A DNA stretch of 46,127 bases. It comes from Saccharibacillus qingshengii. Lineage in GTDB: Bacteria > Bacillota > Bacilli > Paenibacillales > Paenibacillaceae. The notes under the pieces were generated by a model. The model ran no database searches. It was not told where the DNA came from and saw only the letters and a program-made list of their open reading frames with translations. A program made the translations under genes and the position numbers. The stretch lies in the NCBI RefSeq assembly GCF_013185195.1, contig NZ_JAAZWC010000035.1, positions 1-46,127 on the forward strand. Reading direction: 5' to 3'. This document shows positions 32,834 to 40,437 of the stretch, one piece after another (positions within the stretch are counted from its first letter, which is position 1; every line of letters begins with the position of its first letter).

Positions 32834-33883
32834 TCAAGCCCTGCGCGGTCCGCCCACCGTCGATTCCCGGAAAATCGGTTGGGTGTATAAGTGGGTGACC
32901 TGGTGCGGCTGCTGCGGATTGCGGATACGCGACAGCAGCATCTCGCCGGCTTTGACACCCATATCGCTGCTGTAGATATGCACCGTTGTCAGATGCGGCT
33001 CCACGATCTGCGATTCGGGCGAATCGTCGAAGCCGCAGACGCGCACGTCGGCCGGGACGTTCAAGCCGCGGTTCTTGAGCGCCCGCATCAAGCGGACGGC
33101 GATAAAATCGTTCGCGCAGACGAACGCCTGCGGGAGCTTGTCGATCTGCCGCAGCCGCCGATCCATCCAGTCGGTCTCGAACAGGAAGAAGCGGTCTTCA
33201 TCGAGAATCGACTGCTCGCGGGAGAGTTTGAGACCCACATCCGCGAGCGCGCGCCCGCAGCCAGCCCAGCGTTCGTGGAAGCTTTTGCAGTGGTTGAAGT
33301 CGCCAACGAATCCGATTTCGGTCAAGCCGTCTTCAATCAGTCCGCGCGTCATACGGTAGGTGCTGTGTTCATTCTCCATCAGCAGGACGTCGGCCGCAAA
33401 GTCCGGATAAGCCGCGTCCGCCGCGCAGTCGATAAAGACGACCGGAATATCGAGTTCGGTCAGCAGGCGGCTGTAGGCAAGATCGAACAGCTCGATGCAG
33501 ACAATGCCGTCCACGCCGGAAGCGTCGAAGTTGACCGGCAGCGCCCGTTCGCCCCGTTCGTCGTCCCGCACGATATGGATCGACAGATTGTACCCTTCCA
33601 TACTGATCTTTTTCTCCAGTCCGCTGATGACCTGGGAACCGAAGTGGGACGTATTCGGCAGATTGGTTGTCAGCAGTGCGATATTGCCCGTTTTTTTGGG
33701 CAGAAAACCTTCGCTTTCCATATAGGCGAATTGTTTGTATTTCAGTTCGATCGCTTTTTTGATCACGCGGGCACGGGTTTCTTCGGGAATGCCTCCGCTG
33801 TCGTTCAGCGCTTTGGAAGCCGTGTTGCGGGAGATACCCAATGCGTCCGCAATCTGTTGAATTGTCACTTTCTCTTTGGCCAT
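32834..33883 (-). CDS. LacI family transcriptional regulator (fructan locus)
   Basis: A 349-residue LacI/GalR regulator: helix-turn-helix VTIQQIADALGISRNTASKALN at residues 6-27 (two adjoining pieces), hinge around RARVIKKAIELKYKQ, then a periplasmic-binding-protein-like sensor domain (IALLTTNLPNTSHFG, GVDGIVCIELFD, FVCANDFIAVRLMRAL, VRVCGFDDSPES). It is divergent from the sugar importer-GH32-fructokinase operon across a 311-base region with repeated CAAATGT motifs, so it most likely represses that operon and releases on fructose or a fructo-oligosaccharide. The effector is inferred from neighbours only. GGTGGA lies before the ATG. Confidence 0.88.
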   Translation of the reverse strand: MAKEKVTIQQIADALGISRNTASKALNDSGGIPEETRARVIKKAIELKYKQFAYMESEGFLPKKTGNIALLTTNLPNTSHFGSQVISGLEKKISMEGYNLSIHIVRDDERGERALPVNFDASGVDGIVCIELFDLAYSRLLTELDIPVVFIDCAADAAYPDFAADVLLMENEHSTYRMTRGLIEDGLTEIGFVGDFNHCKSFHERWAGCGRALADVGLKLSREQSILDEDRFFLFETDWMDRRLRQIDKLPQAFVCANDFIAVRLMRALKNRGLNVPADVRVCGFDDSPESQIVEPHLTTVHIYSSDMGVKAGEMLLSRIRNPQQPHQVTHLYTQPIFRESTVGGPRRA

Positions 33884-33962
33884 GGATGCGGTCCACCTTT
33901 ATCGGTTCGGTTGAGTAGGAAAGTTTCGGCCGCAGGCGGCGCGAAGATAAGGCTTACATAGT

Positions 33963-34132
33963 CAAATGTATCGTAATAAGGGCTGAATAGCAATCCAAAG
34001 TTTACAAATGTAAAGTTATAAAAGCATTAATACCTAATATCGATCAAACAAATGTAAAAAATATTTTGACAAAATAAGTTGACATATGAACCTCACCTCT
34101 GGTAAATTGTAAACGCGGAAGAGGTCAAATGT
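33963..34132. promoter_or_regulatory. Candidate LacI-type operator sites (four CAAATGT copies)
   Basis: CAAATGT occurs exactly at 33963-33969, 34005-34011, 34049-34055 and 34126-34132. The second copy lies in the palindrome TTTACA-AA-TGTAAA (34001-34014). The sites surround the operon promoter in the divergent control region. Confidence 0.5.
34079..34108 (+). promoter_or_regulatory. Promoter candidate of the fructan operon
   Basis: TTGACA (34079-34084) and TAAATT (34103-34108) with an 18-base spacer; a second TTGACA at 34066-34071 has no good -10. TTGTAAACG directly over the predicted start resembles a left half of a CcpA cre site, but the right half is poor. Confidence 0.5.
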
Positions 34133-34194
34133 TAAATGTAAGCCCTTACGACTTACCGCGACCAAATCGATCAGCAAGGAATGGAGGAAGCGGA

Positions 34195-35157
34195 ATGGAA
34201 AATTCGGCGGAGAGCGGAAAAGGCAGCCGATTGGTGCAGCGCAAAAAGACGGCTCAAAGCGGGCTGGGCACGTTCAAAAAAAACGGCTTTCTGTACCTTT
34301 TGCTTGCACCGGCGCTTTTATTGACTCTGATTTTCAAATACGTACCCATGTACGGCGCCATTATCGCGTTCAAGGAATTCAGTCCGATCCGGGGCATCAT
34401 GAACAGCGAATGGGCGGGATTGAAGTATTTCGAGAAGTTCCTGTACTCGCCCAACTTCGAAGTTATTTTTATGAACACGCTTAAATTAAGCTTTTACGGA
34501 CTGCTGTTCGGCTTTCCGATTCCGATCCTGCTTGCCCTGATGCTCAATCAGGTGCGCAAAGCCGGAGCCAAGAAAAATATCCAACTGTTCCTCTACGCGC
34601 CGAACTTCGTGTCGGTCGTCGTGATCGCCGGGATGCTGTTCATCTTCTTGTCCCCGACGGGGCCGATCAACGCGATCGCGACCTGGGTGTTCGGCCAGCC
34701 GCTGATGTTCATGACCGATCCGGCCTACTTCCGCTGGGTGTACATCTTGTCGGACATCTGGGCAACCGCCGGCTGGGCGTCGATCATCTACGTCGCGGCG
34801 CTGGCCGGCGTCGACCCCGAGCTGCACAACGCGGCCAGCCTCGACGGGGCGAGCCTCATGCGGCGCATCTGGCATATCGATCTGCCGACGATCAAGCCGA
34901 TCATGGCAATCGTGTTCATTCTGGCGGCGGGCGGCATTATGTCGATCGGCTTCGAGAAAGCCTATCTGCTGCAGACGTCGATGAACCTGCCGTCTTCGGA
35001 GATTATCGCGACCTACGTCTACAAAGTCGGCCTGCAGTCCGGGGATTACTCGTACTCGGCGGCCGTCGGATTGTTCAATTCCCTCATTAACGTGATTCTG
35101 CTGCTCACCGTGAATTTCGTCGTCAAAAAACTCAACGACAATCAGGGTCTTTACTAA
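34195..35157 (+). CDS. Carbohydrate ABC transporter permease, LplB type
   Basis: A 320-residue binding-protein-dependent permease with six helices; the opening FLYLLLAPALLLTLIFKYVPMYGAIIAFK is the standard start of LplB-type sugar permeases in Paenibacillaceae. The EAA loop that contacts the ATPase reads AALAGVDPELHNAASLDGAS. No ATPase gene is in the locus; members of this class generally borrow a shared MsmX/UgpC-type ATPase. The frame opens at 34129, but ATG 34195 with GGAGGAAG upstream fits the family. First gene of the operon; likely imports fructose oligomers, judged by neighbouring GH32 genes. Confidence 0.9.
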   Translation: MENSAESGKGSRLVQRKKTAQSGLGTFKKNGFLYLLLAPALLLTLIFKYVPMYGAIIAFKEFSPIRGIMNSEWAGLKYFEKFLYSPNFEVIFMNTLKLSFYGLLFGFPIPILLALMLNQVRKAGAKKNIQLFLYAPNFVSVVVIAGMLFIFLSPTGPINAIATWVFGQPLMFMTDPAYFRWVYILSDIWATAGWASIIYVAALAGVDPELHNAASLDGASLMRRIWHIDLPTIKPIMAIVFILAAGGIMSIGFEKAYLLQTSMNLPSSEIIATYVYKVGLQSGDYSYSAAVGLFNSLINVILLLTVNFVVKKLNDNQGLY

Positions 35158-35183
35158 ATCTTGCCGGAAAGGAGAGAACCGCG

Positions 35184-36065
35184 ATGACTGTCAAAAATAC
35201 GCCGTTCGACCGGTTTCTGCTCGTCTTGAACGGATTGTTCCTTACGCTGGCCGTACTGGTCGTCGTTGTCCCGTTCGTGTATATCATCGTCGCTTCGTTT
35301 ATGGATCCCACCGTACTGCTCAATCGGGGGCTGTCGCTGAACCCGTCCGATTGGAGCCTGGAAGGGTATCGCAAAATTCTGAGCAACGACGCGATGATCC
35401 GCGGCTTCTTCAACTCGCTGCTGTATGCCGGCGCGTTCGCGATCTTCACCGTGCTCGTCTCGGTCTGCGCCGGATATGCGCTGGCCGACGATACGCTGGC
35501 CGGACGCAAACTCGTCATGACGCTGTTCCTGATCACGATGTTCTTCGGCGGCGGGTTGATTCCGACCTACCTGCTGATCCGTCAGCTCGGCATGCTCGAC
35601 ACGCCGTGGGCGCTCATCATTCCCGGGGCGGTCAACGTGTGGAACATCATCCTGGCCCGGACCTTCTTCAAAAGTATTCCCAAAGAACTCAAGGAAGCCG
35701 CGAACGTCGACGGCGCTTCCGAATTGAAGATCTTCATGCGCATCGTCCTTCCGCTCTCCAAGCCGATCATGTTCGTGCTGGCGCTCTACGCGTTTGTCGG
35801 GCAGTGGAATTCGTACTTCGACGCCATGATCTATCTGGAAAACTCCAAGCTGTTCCCGCTCCAACTCGTACTGCGTTCGATCCTGATCCAGAACCAGGCG
35901 GCGCCCGGCATGATCGGCGACCAGCAGGCGATGGCGGAACTCAAACGCCTGTCGGAGATGATCAAATATTCGTCTATCGTCGTCTCCAGTCTGCCGCTGA
36001 TCGTGATGTATCCGTTCTTCCAGAAGTATTTTGAAAAAGGCGTCATGGTCGGTTCCCTCAAATAA
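35184..36065 (+). CDS. Carbohydrate ABC transporter permease, LplC/YtcP type
   Basis: A 293-residue six-helix permease, partner of the preceding one. N-terminal LVVVVPFVYIIVASFMDP, the EAA loop IPKELKEAANVDGASELKIF and the C-terminal YPFFQKYFEKGVMVGSLK (with the near-invariant ...KGxxxGSxK ending) are typical of CUT1 LplC-type permeases. GGAGAG precedes the ATG, 27 bases after the upstream stop. It forms the inner-membrane channel together with the LplB-type subunit. Confidence 0.92.
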   Translation: MTVKNTPFDRFLLVLNGLFLTLAVLVVVVPFVYIIVASFMDPTVLLNRGLSLNPSDWSLEGYRKILSNDAMIRGFFNSLLYAGAFAIFTVLVSVCAGYALADDTLAGRKLVMTLFLITMFFGGGLIPTYLLIRQLGMLDTPWALIIPGAVNVWNIILARTFFKSIPKELKEAANVDGASELKIFMRIVLPLSKPIMFVLALYAFVGQWNSYFDAMIYLENSKLFPLQLVLRSILIQNQAAPGMIGDQQAMAELKRLSEMIKYSSIVVSSLPLIVMYPFFQKYFEKGVMVGSLK

Positions 36066-36149
36066 AACCGCCTGACGACCCGCCGTTCCCGTGTTCGATG
36101 TCCGATCATCCGCTCACCGAGGTTCATCATCCCAAGGAGGAATCCCCCT

Positions 36150-37751
36150 ATGAAAAAGCTTCGCCTGCCGCATTGGAAAAAAGCACTCTCCGCGTCCGCC
36201 CTGTCCACCGTGCTGCTCGTGACCGCCTGCGGAGGCGGTTCGTCCGAGCCGCAGAAGACCGCCGACGGCAAACCGATTTTGCGCGTGCTGACTTCAAGTT
36301 CCCCGCTTGCCCCGGCCGATCCGAACGAGAAGCTGGTCGTCAAGCGGCTGGAAGAGAAGACCGGCGTGCATATCGACTGGACCAGCTATACGAGCGACGT
36401 GTTCGCGGAGAAGCGCAACCTGGCGATGGCCAGCGGCGACCTGCCGGATGCGATCTTCGCCGCGGAGTACAGCGACTACGACCTGCTCAAGCTGGCCAAG
36501 GACGGAGCGATCGTGCCGCTCGAAGACGTGATCGACCAGCAGATGCCGAATTTCAAAAAAGTGCTCGACGAACACCCGGAATACCGCTCGATGATCACCG
36601 CGCCGGACGGCCATATCTACGCGTTCCCGTGGATCGAGGAATTGGGTTCGGATAAAGAGCGTATCCAGTCGGTCGACGACATGCCGTGGATCAACGTGGA
36701 ATGGCTGAAGAAGCTGGGCCTCGAAATGCCGAAGACGACGGATGAACTCAAGGAAGTATTGACCGCGTTCAAAACGAAAGACCCGAACGGAAACGGCAAA
36801 GCCGACGAGATTCCGCTGTCGTTCATCGACAAACCGGGCGGCGAGAACCTGACGTTCCTGTTCGGCGCGTTCGGCCTGGGCGAAAATCCCGAGCATCTGG
36901 TCGTGACGGACGAAGGCAAAGTGGTCTTCACGGGCACGGAACCCGGCTACAAGGACGCGGTCAATTACGTGTACGACCTGTACAAAAACAAGCTGGTCGA
37001 TATCGAATCGTTCCAGCAGGACTGGAATACGTATGTCGCCAAAGGCAAAGACGACCGCTATGGCCTGTATTTCACTTGGGACAAAGCGAACATTACCGGC
37101 ATGAACGACAAATACGACCTGATGCCTCCGGTCGCCGGACCGAGCGGCGAAGTCAACGTTACGCGCAATAACGGCATGGGCTTTTTCCGCGGCTCGATGG
37201 TCGTAACCAGCACGAACAAGCAGCTGGAAACGACGGCGAAATGGGTCGATCAGCTGTATGATCCGATCCAATCCGTGCAGAACAACTGGGGCACTTACGG
37301 CGACGAGACCCAGCAGAACATCTTCGAATTCGACGAAGCCAAAAAAATGCTGAAGCATCTGCCGCTCGAAGGCTCCGCGCCGGTCGAACTGCGCCAGAAG
37401 ACGAGTATCGGCGGACCGCTCGCGATTCTCGACGAATACTTCGGCAAGTACACGACGATGCCGGACGACGCTAAATGGCGGATGGACCTGATGGAGAAAG
37501 TGCTCGTTCCGCATATGAAGGCGGAGAACACGTACCCGAACGTCTTTTTCAGTATCGACGAACTGGACCGGCTCTCCACGATCGAAGCCGATCTCTTCCC
37601 GTACATGCTGCGCAAACGCACGGAATGGTACCAGAACGGCAAAGCGGATCAGGAATGGGACGCTTACCTCGCGGAACTCGATCGGCTCGGCCTGCAGGAA
37701 TGGCTGAAGATCCGGCAGGACGGTTACGACCGGAGCGCCGTGAAGTCTTAA
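36150..37751 (+). CDS. Extracellular sugar-binding lipoprotein
   Basis: A 533-residue solute-binding protein of the LplA-like group that feeds the two permeases. Signal peptide with lipobox LVTAC, giving lipid-modified Cys27. The mature part begins with a Ser/Gly-rich tether, then ILRVLTSSSPL and VKRLEEKTGVHIDW. AYLAELDRLGLQEWLKIRQDGYDR near the C-terminus is the typical family ending. The calcium-like loop TKDPNGNGKADEIPLSF is common in this family. The expected ligand is a fructo-oligosaccharide by context, not by sequence. AAGGAGGAAT precedes the ATG. Confidence 0.92.
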   Translation: MKKLRLPHWKKALSASALSTVLLVTACGGGSSEPQKTADGKPILRVLTSSSPLAPADPNEKLVVKRLEEKTGVHIDWTSYTSDVFAEKRNLAMASGDLPDAIFAAEYSDYDLLKLAKDGAIVPLEDVIDQQMPNFKKVLDEHPEYRSMITAPDGHIYAFPWIEELGSDKERIQSVDDMPWINVEWLKKLGLEMPKTTDELKEVLTAFKTKDPNGNGKADEIPLSFIDKPGGENLTFLFGAFGLGENPEHLVVTDEGKVVFTGTEPGYKDAVNYVYDLYKNKLVDIESFQQDWNTYVAKGKDDRYGLYFTWDKANITGMNDKYDLMPPVAGPSGEVNVTRNNGMGFFRGSMVVTSTNKQLETTAKWVDQLYDPIQSVQNNWGTYGDETQQNIFEFDEAKKMLKHLPLEGSAPVELRQKTSIGGPLAILDEYFGKYTTMPDDAKWRMDLMEKVLVPHMKAENTYPNVFFSIDELDRLSTIEADLFPYMLRKRTEWYQNGKADQEWDAYLAELDRLGLQEWLKIRQDGYDRSAVKS

Positions 37752-37796
37752 GTAGAAGCACGTACACATAGAGAACGTATAGGAGGCGGACAAACC

Positions 37797-39269
37797 ATGA
37801 CGATGCAAGTCACGAAGCCCGATCATCGGGGCAACTATCATTTTTCCCCGCAGCAGAAATGGATGAACGATCCCAACGGAATGGTGTATTTCGACGGCGA
37901 ATACCATTTGTTTTTCCAGCATCATCCGTTCGGAGACACCTGGGGACCCATGCACTGGGGACATGCGGTCACGCGCGATCTGACGAATTGGGAAGAACTC
38001 CCGATTGCGCTGGAACCCGACGAGCACGGTACGATTTTCTCGGGCAGCGCGGTGGTGGATTGGCACAATACGACCGGATTTTTCCCTGACGAACCGGGAC
38101 TGGTCGCCATTTTTACCCATCATCTGGAGCGCCCGGACGCGCCGGTCGTGCAGACCCAGAGTCTCGCTTACAGCACGGACAAAGGCCGTACCTGGATCAA
38201 ATACGCAGGCAATCCGGTACTCGAGCGCGCCGACCTGCCCGATTTCCGCGATCCCAAAGTATTCCGGCACGAACCGAGCGGGCAGTGGATCATGGTCGTG
38301 GCCTGCGGACAGATAGCCTCGCTGTACCACTCGCCCGATCTCAAGCAGTGGACATGGGGCAGCGATTTCGGTGAAGGAATCGGCTCGCATGAAGGCGTAT
38401 GGGAATGCCCGGATCTGTTCGAGCTGCATGTCGACGGCGACCAAGCCAAGAGCCGTTGGGTAATGCTGGTCAGTATCGGTGACGGGGGAAGCGGTACGGA
38501 AGGCTCGCGGACGCAGTATTTCATCGGTGATTTCGACGGAATTACGTTCACGCCGGACGAAGCTTCGCAGCAGGTTCGCTGGCTCGATCACGGCCGGGAC
38601 AACTATGCGGGCGTGAGCTGGTCGGATGTGCCCGAAGAAGACGGCAGACGGCTGTACCTCGGCTGGATGAGCAACTGGCGCTACGCGAACCAGACGCCGA
38701 CCGACGGCTGGCGCGGAGCGATGACCATCGCACGGGAGCTGACGCTCGAGACGGTGGACGGCGAGATGACGCTGATGCAGCGTCCAGCGCGGGAACTGGA
38801 AGCTGCGCGGACACCGGTGCTGGAACTTGCGGATGTCACGCTGGCCGAGCTGCGTCAAGAGCTGGAAACGCTGCGTCTGGACACCTTCGAGCTGGAAGTT
38901 CAGGCAGAAGGCGGACGTTCGTTCGAATTCCGCCTGCGTCAGGGAGAAGGCTGCGGAACACCGGTCGGCTTCGACGCACAAGCGGGCGAGCTGTATATCG
39001 ACCGCACGCAGTCGGGCGAAAGCGAATTCCACGCGGACTTCGCGGGGCGGCATACGGCGAAGACAGGACCGGAATCCGATACGCAGCTGCGGATTTTCGT
39101 CGACCGTTCTTCGGTCGAAGTGTTCGAAGGCGGCGGCCGCCTTGTCATGACGGATCTGATCTTCCCGAAGGCAGAAGCGGATCGGCTGTCGGTATTCTCG
39201 GCGGACGAATCGTTGAAGTTCCGCTCTGTGCAGATCTTCCGGATTGCGGGTTCGTCCAAGGAGGCGTAA
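37797..39269 (+). CDS. Cytoplasmic GH32 beta-fructosidase
   Basis: A 490-residue GH32 enzyme with the five-bladed propeller and C-terminal beta-sandwich. Catalytic signatures are complete: WMNDPNG with nucleophile Asp25, FRDPKV with the transition-state stabiliser Asp152, and WECPDLF with acid/base Glu203. There is no signal peptide, so it hydrolyses imported sucrose, inulin- or levan-type oligosaccharides to free fructose. Since its partner importer is an ABC system (unphosphorylated sugar) and a fructokinase follows, it is more probably a fructan/sucrose hydrolase than a sucrose-6-phosphate hydrolase. GGAGGCGG precedes the ATG; the stop is three bases before the fructokinase start. Confidence 0.93.
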   Translation: MTMQVTKPDHRGNYHFSPQQKWMNDPNGMVYFDGEYHLFFQHHPFGDTWGPMHWGHAVTRDLTNWEELPIALEPDEHGTIFSGSAVVDWHNTTGFFPDEPGLVAIFTHHLERPDAPVVQTQSLAYSTDKGRTWIKYAGNPVLERADLPDFRDPKVFRHEPSGQWIMVVACGQIASLYHSPDLKQWTWGSDFGEGIGSHEGVWECPDLFELHVDGDQAKSRWVMLVSIGDGGSGTEGSRTQYFIGDFDGITFTPDEASQQVRWLDHGRDNYAGVSWSDVPEEDGRRLYLGWMSNWRYANQTPTDGWRGAMTIARELTLETVDGEMTLMQRPARELEAARTPVLELADVTLAELRQELETLRLDTFELEVQAEGGRSFEFRLRQGEGCGTPVGFDAQAGELYIDRTQSGESEFHADFAGRHTAKTGPESDTQLRIFVDRSSVEVFEGGGRLVMTDLIFPKAEADRLSVFSADESLKFRSVQIFRIAGSSKEA

Positions 39270-39272
39270 GGG

Positions 39273-40226
39273 ATGACGCACAGAGAAGACAAGCGGACGC
39301 CGCTCCCTGGCGATTCCGCGGTGATCGGAGCGATCGAAGCCGGCGGGACCAAGTTCGTCTGCGGAATCGGAAGTCCGGACGGCGAGATTCATGACACCAT
39401 CAGTTTCCCGACCGGGAAGCCGGAAGAGACGCTGGCGCAGGCGATCGATTATTTCGCCGGCCGCGGCGTACAGGCGATCGGGGTCGGTTCCTTCGGACCG
39501 ATCGATCTGCGCCCGGGCAGCGCCACGTACGGGTTCGTCACGACGACGCCCAAAGCGGGCTGGGCGAACTTCGACTTTCTCGGCACGCTGCGCCGCTCCT
39601 TCGACGTACCGTACGGCTGGGATACCGACGTGAACGCCGCCGCTTACGGCGAAGCGATCTGGGGCGCTGCCCGCGGCCTGGACAGCTGCGTGTATTACAC
39701 GATCGGCACGGGTGTCGGCGTCGGCGTGTATGCCGAAGGGCGGCTGCTGCACGGTCTGCTGCATCCCGAAGGCGGACATCTGCGGCTGCGCCGGCATCCG
39801 GACGATCCGTTCGCAGGGTCCTGCCCGTACCACGGCGACTGCCTGGAAGGGATGGCTTCCGGTCCGGCGCTCCAAGCACGCTGGGGCGTTCCCGGACATG
39901 AACTGGCTCCCGATCATCCCGCCTGGGAGATCGAAGCGCATTATATCGCCGAGTCGGTCGCGGCGGCCGTTCTGCTGCTGTCGCCGCGCCGGATCATCCT
40001 CGGCGGGGGCGTCATGCAGCAGGAGCATCTGCTGCCGCTGATCCGGCAGCGCGCGGCGGCGAGCCTGAACGGCTACGTCGCGGCGTCGGAGCTTGCCGAA
40101 GGGCTGGGCGAGTATATCGTCGCGCCGGGACTCGGCACGCAGTCCGGCCTGCGCGGCGCGCTGGCGCTGGGCATCCGGGCGCTGGAGCAGGAACAAGCCG
40201 GTCTGGTGCCGCAAAGCGGCTTATAG
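39273..40226 (+). CDS. ROK-family fructokinase
   Basis: A 317-residue sugar kinase. The ATP-phosphate loop is IGAIEAGGTKFVCGI, the sugar-binding/catalytic region WDTDVNAAAYGEAIWGAA contains the catalytic Asp, and YTIGTGVGVGVY is the second phosphate loop. The ROK zinc site is complete: His in HPEGGHLRL, then C-x2-H-x2-D-C in SCPYHGDCLEG. The order and spacing match Bacillus YdhR/GmuE-type fructokinases rather than glucokinases. It would phosphorylate fructose released by the cytoplasmic GH32. GGAGGC precedes the ATG inside the upstream gene's end, so the two are translationally linked. Confidence 0.92.
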   Translation: MTHREDKRTPLPGDSAVIGAIEAGGTKFVCGIGSPDGEIHDTISFPTGKPEETLAQAIDYFAGRGVQAIGVGSFGPIDLRPGSATYGFVTTTPKAGWANFDFLGTLRRSFDVPYGWDTDVNAAAYGEAIWGAARGLDSCVYYTIGTGVGVGVYAEGRLLHGLLHPEGGHLRLRRHPDDPFAGSCPYHGDCLEGMASGPALQARWGVPGHELAPDHPAWEIEAHYIAESVAAAVLLLSPRRIILGGGVMQQEHLLPLIRQRAAASLNGYVAASELAEGLGEYIVAPGLGTQSGLRGALALGIRALEQEQAGLVPQSGL

Positions 40227-40319
40227 AACCAGGCAACGAGACGCTCGGCTGCTCGAGCCCGCCTTGCATGACTTGACCCGTTTTTTTAATCCGAACAATC
40301 CGAATAAAGTTCCTCCACA

Positions 40320-40354
40320 TGCCCGCCGACGGATACGAGATCCGTCGGCGGGCA
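40320..40354 (+). promoter_or_regulatory. Intercistronic hairpin without T run (15-bp perfect stem)
   Basis: Arms 40320-40334 and 40340-40354 (core GCCCGCCGACGG) pair perfectly around ACGAG. The downstream bases ACATTTGG contain no proper T run, so it is a poor terminator. It lies within the 211-base gap between the fructokinase and the secreted GH32 and could act as an mRNA processing or stability element, or a partial attenuator. Confidence 0.5.
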
Positions 40355-40437
40355 CATTTGGAAGGAAAGCACGAAGACCGCAAGGTCAAGCGCCAAACGA
40401 AGACCGATCGTCAAGCTATCCTAAGGAGGGAAATGGA

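Noticed and set aside
34107-34121. CcpA cre site over the fructan operon start
   Set aside because: The left half TTGTAAACG fits, but the right half mismatches the consensus at several positions; too weak to call.
40093-40437. Open frame extending the secreted GH32 into the fructokinase
   Set aside because: The signal peptide begins at 40438 right after AAGGAGGG; upstream residues are Arg-rich out-of-frame readings of the kinase gene.
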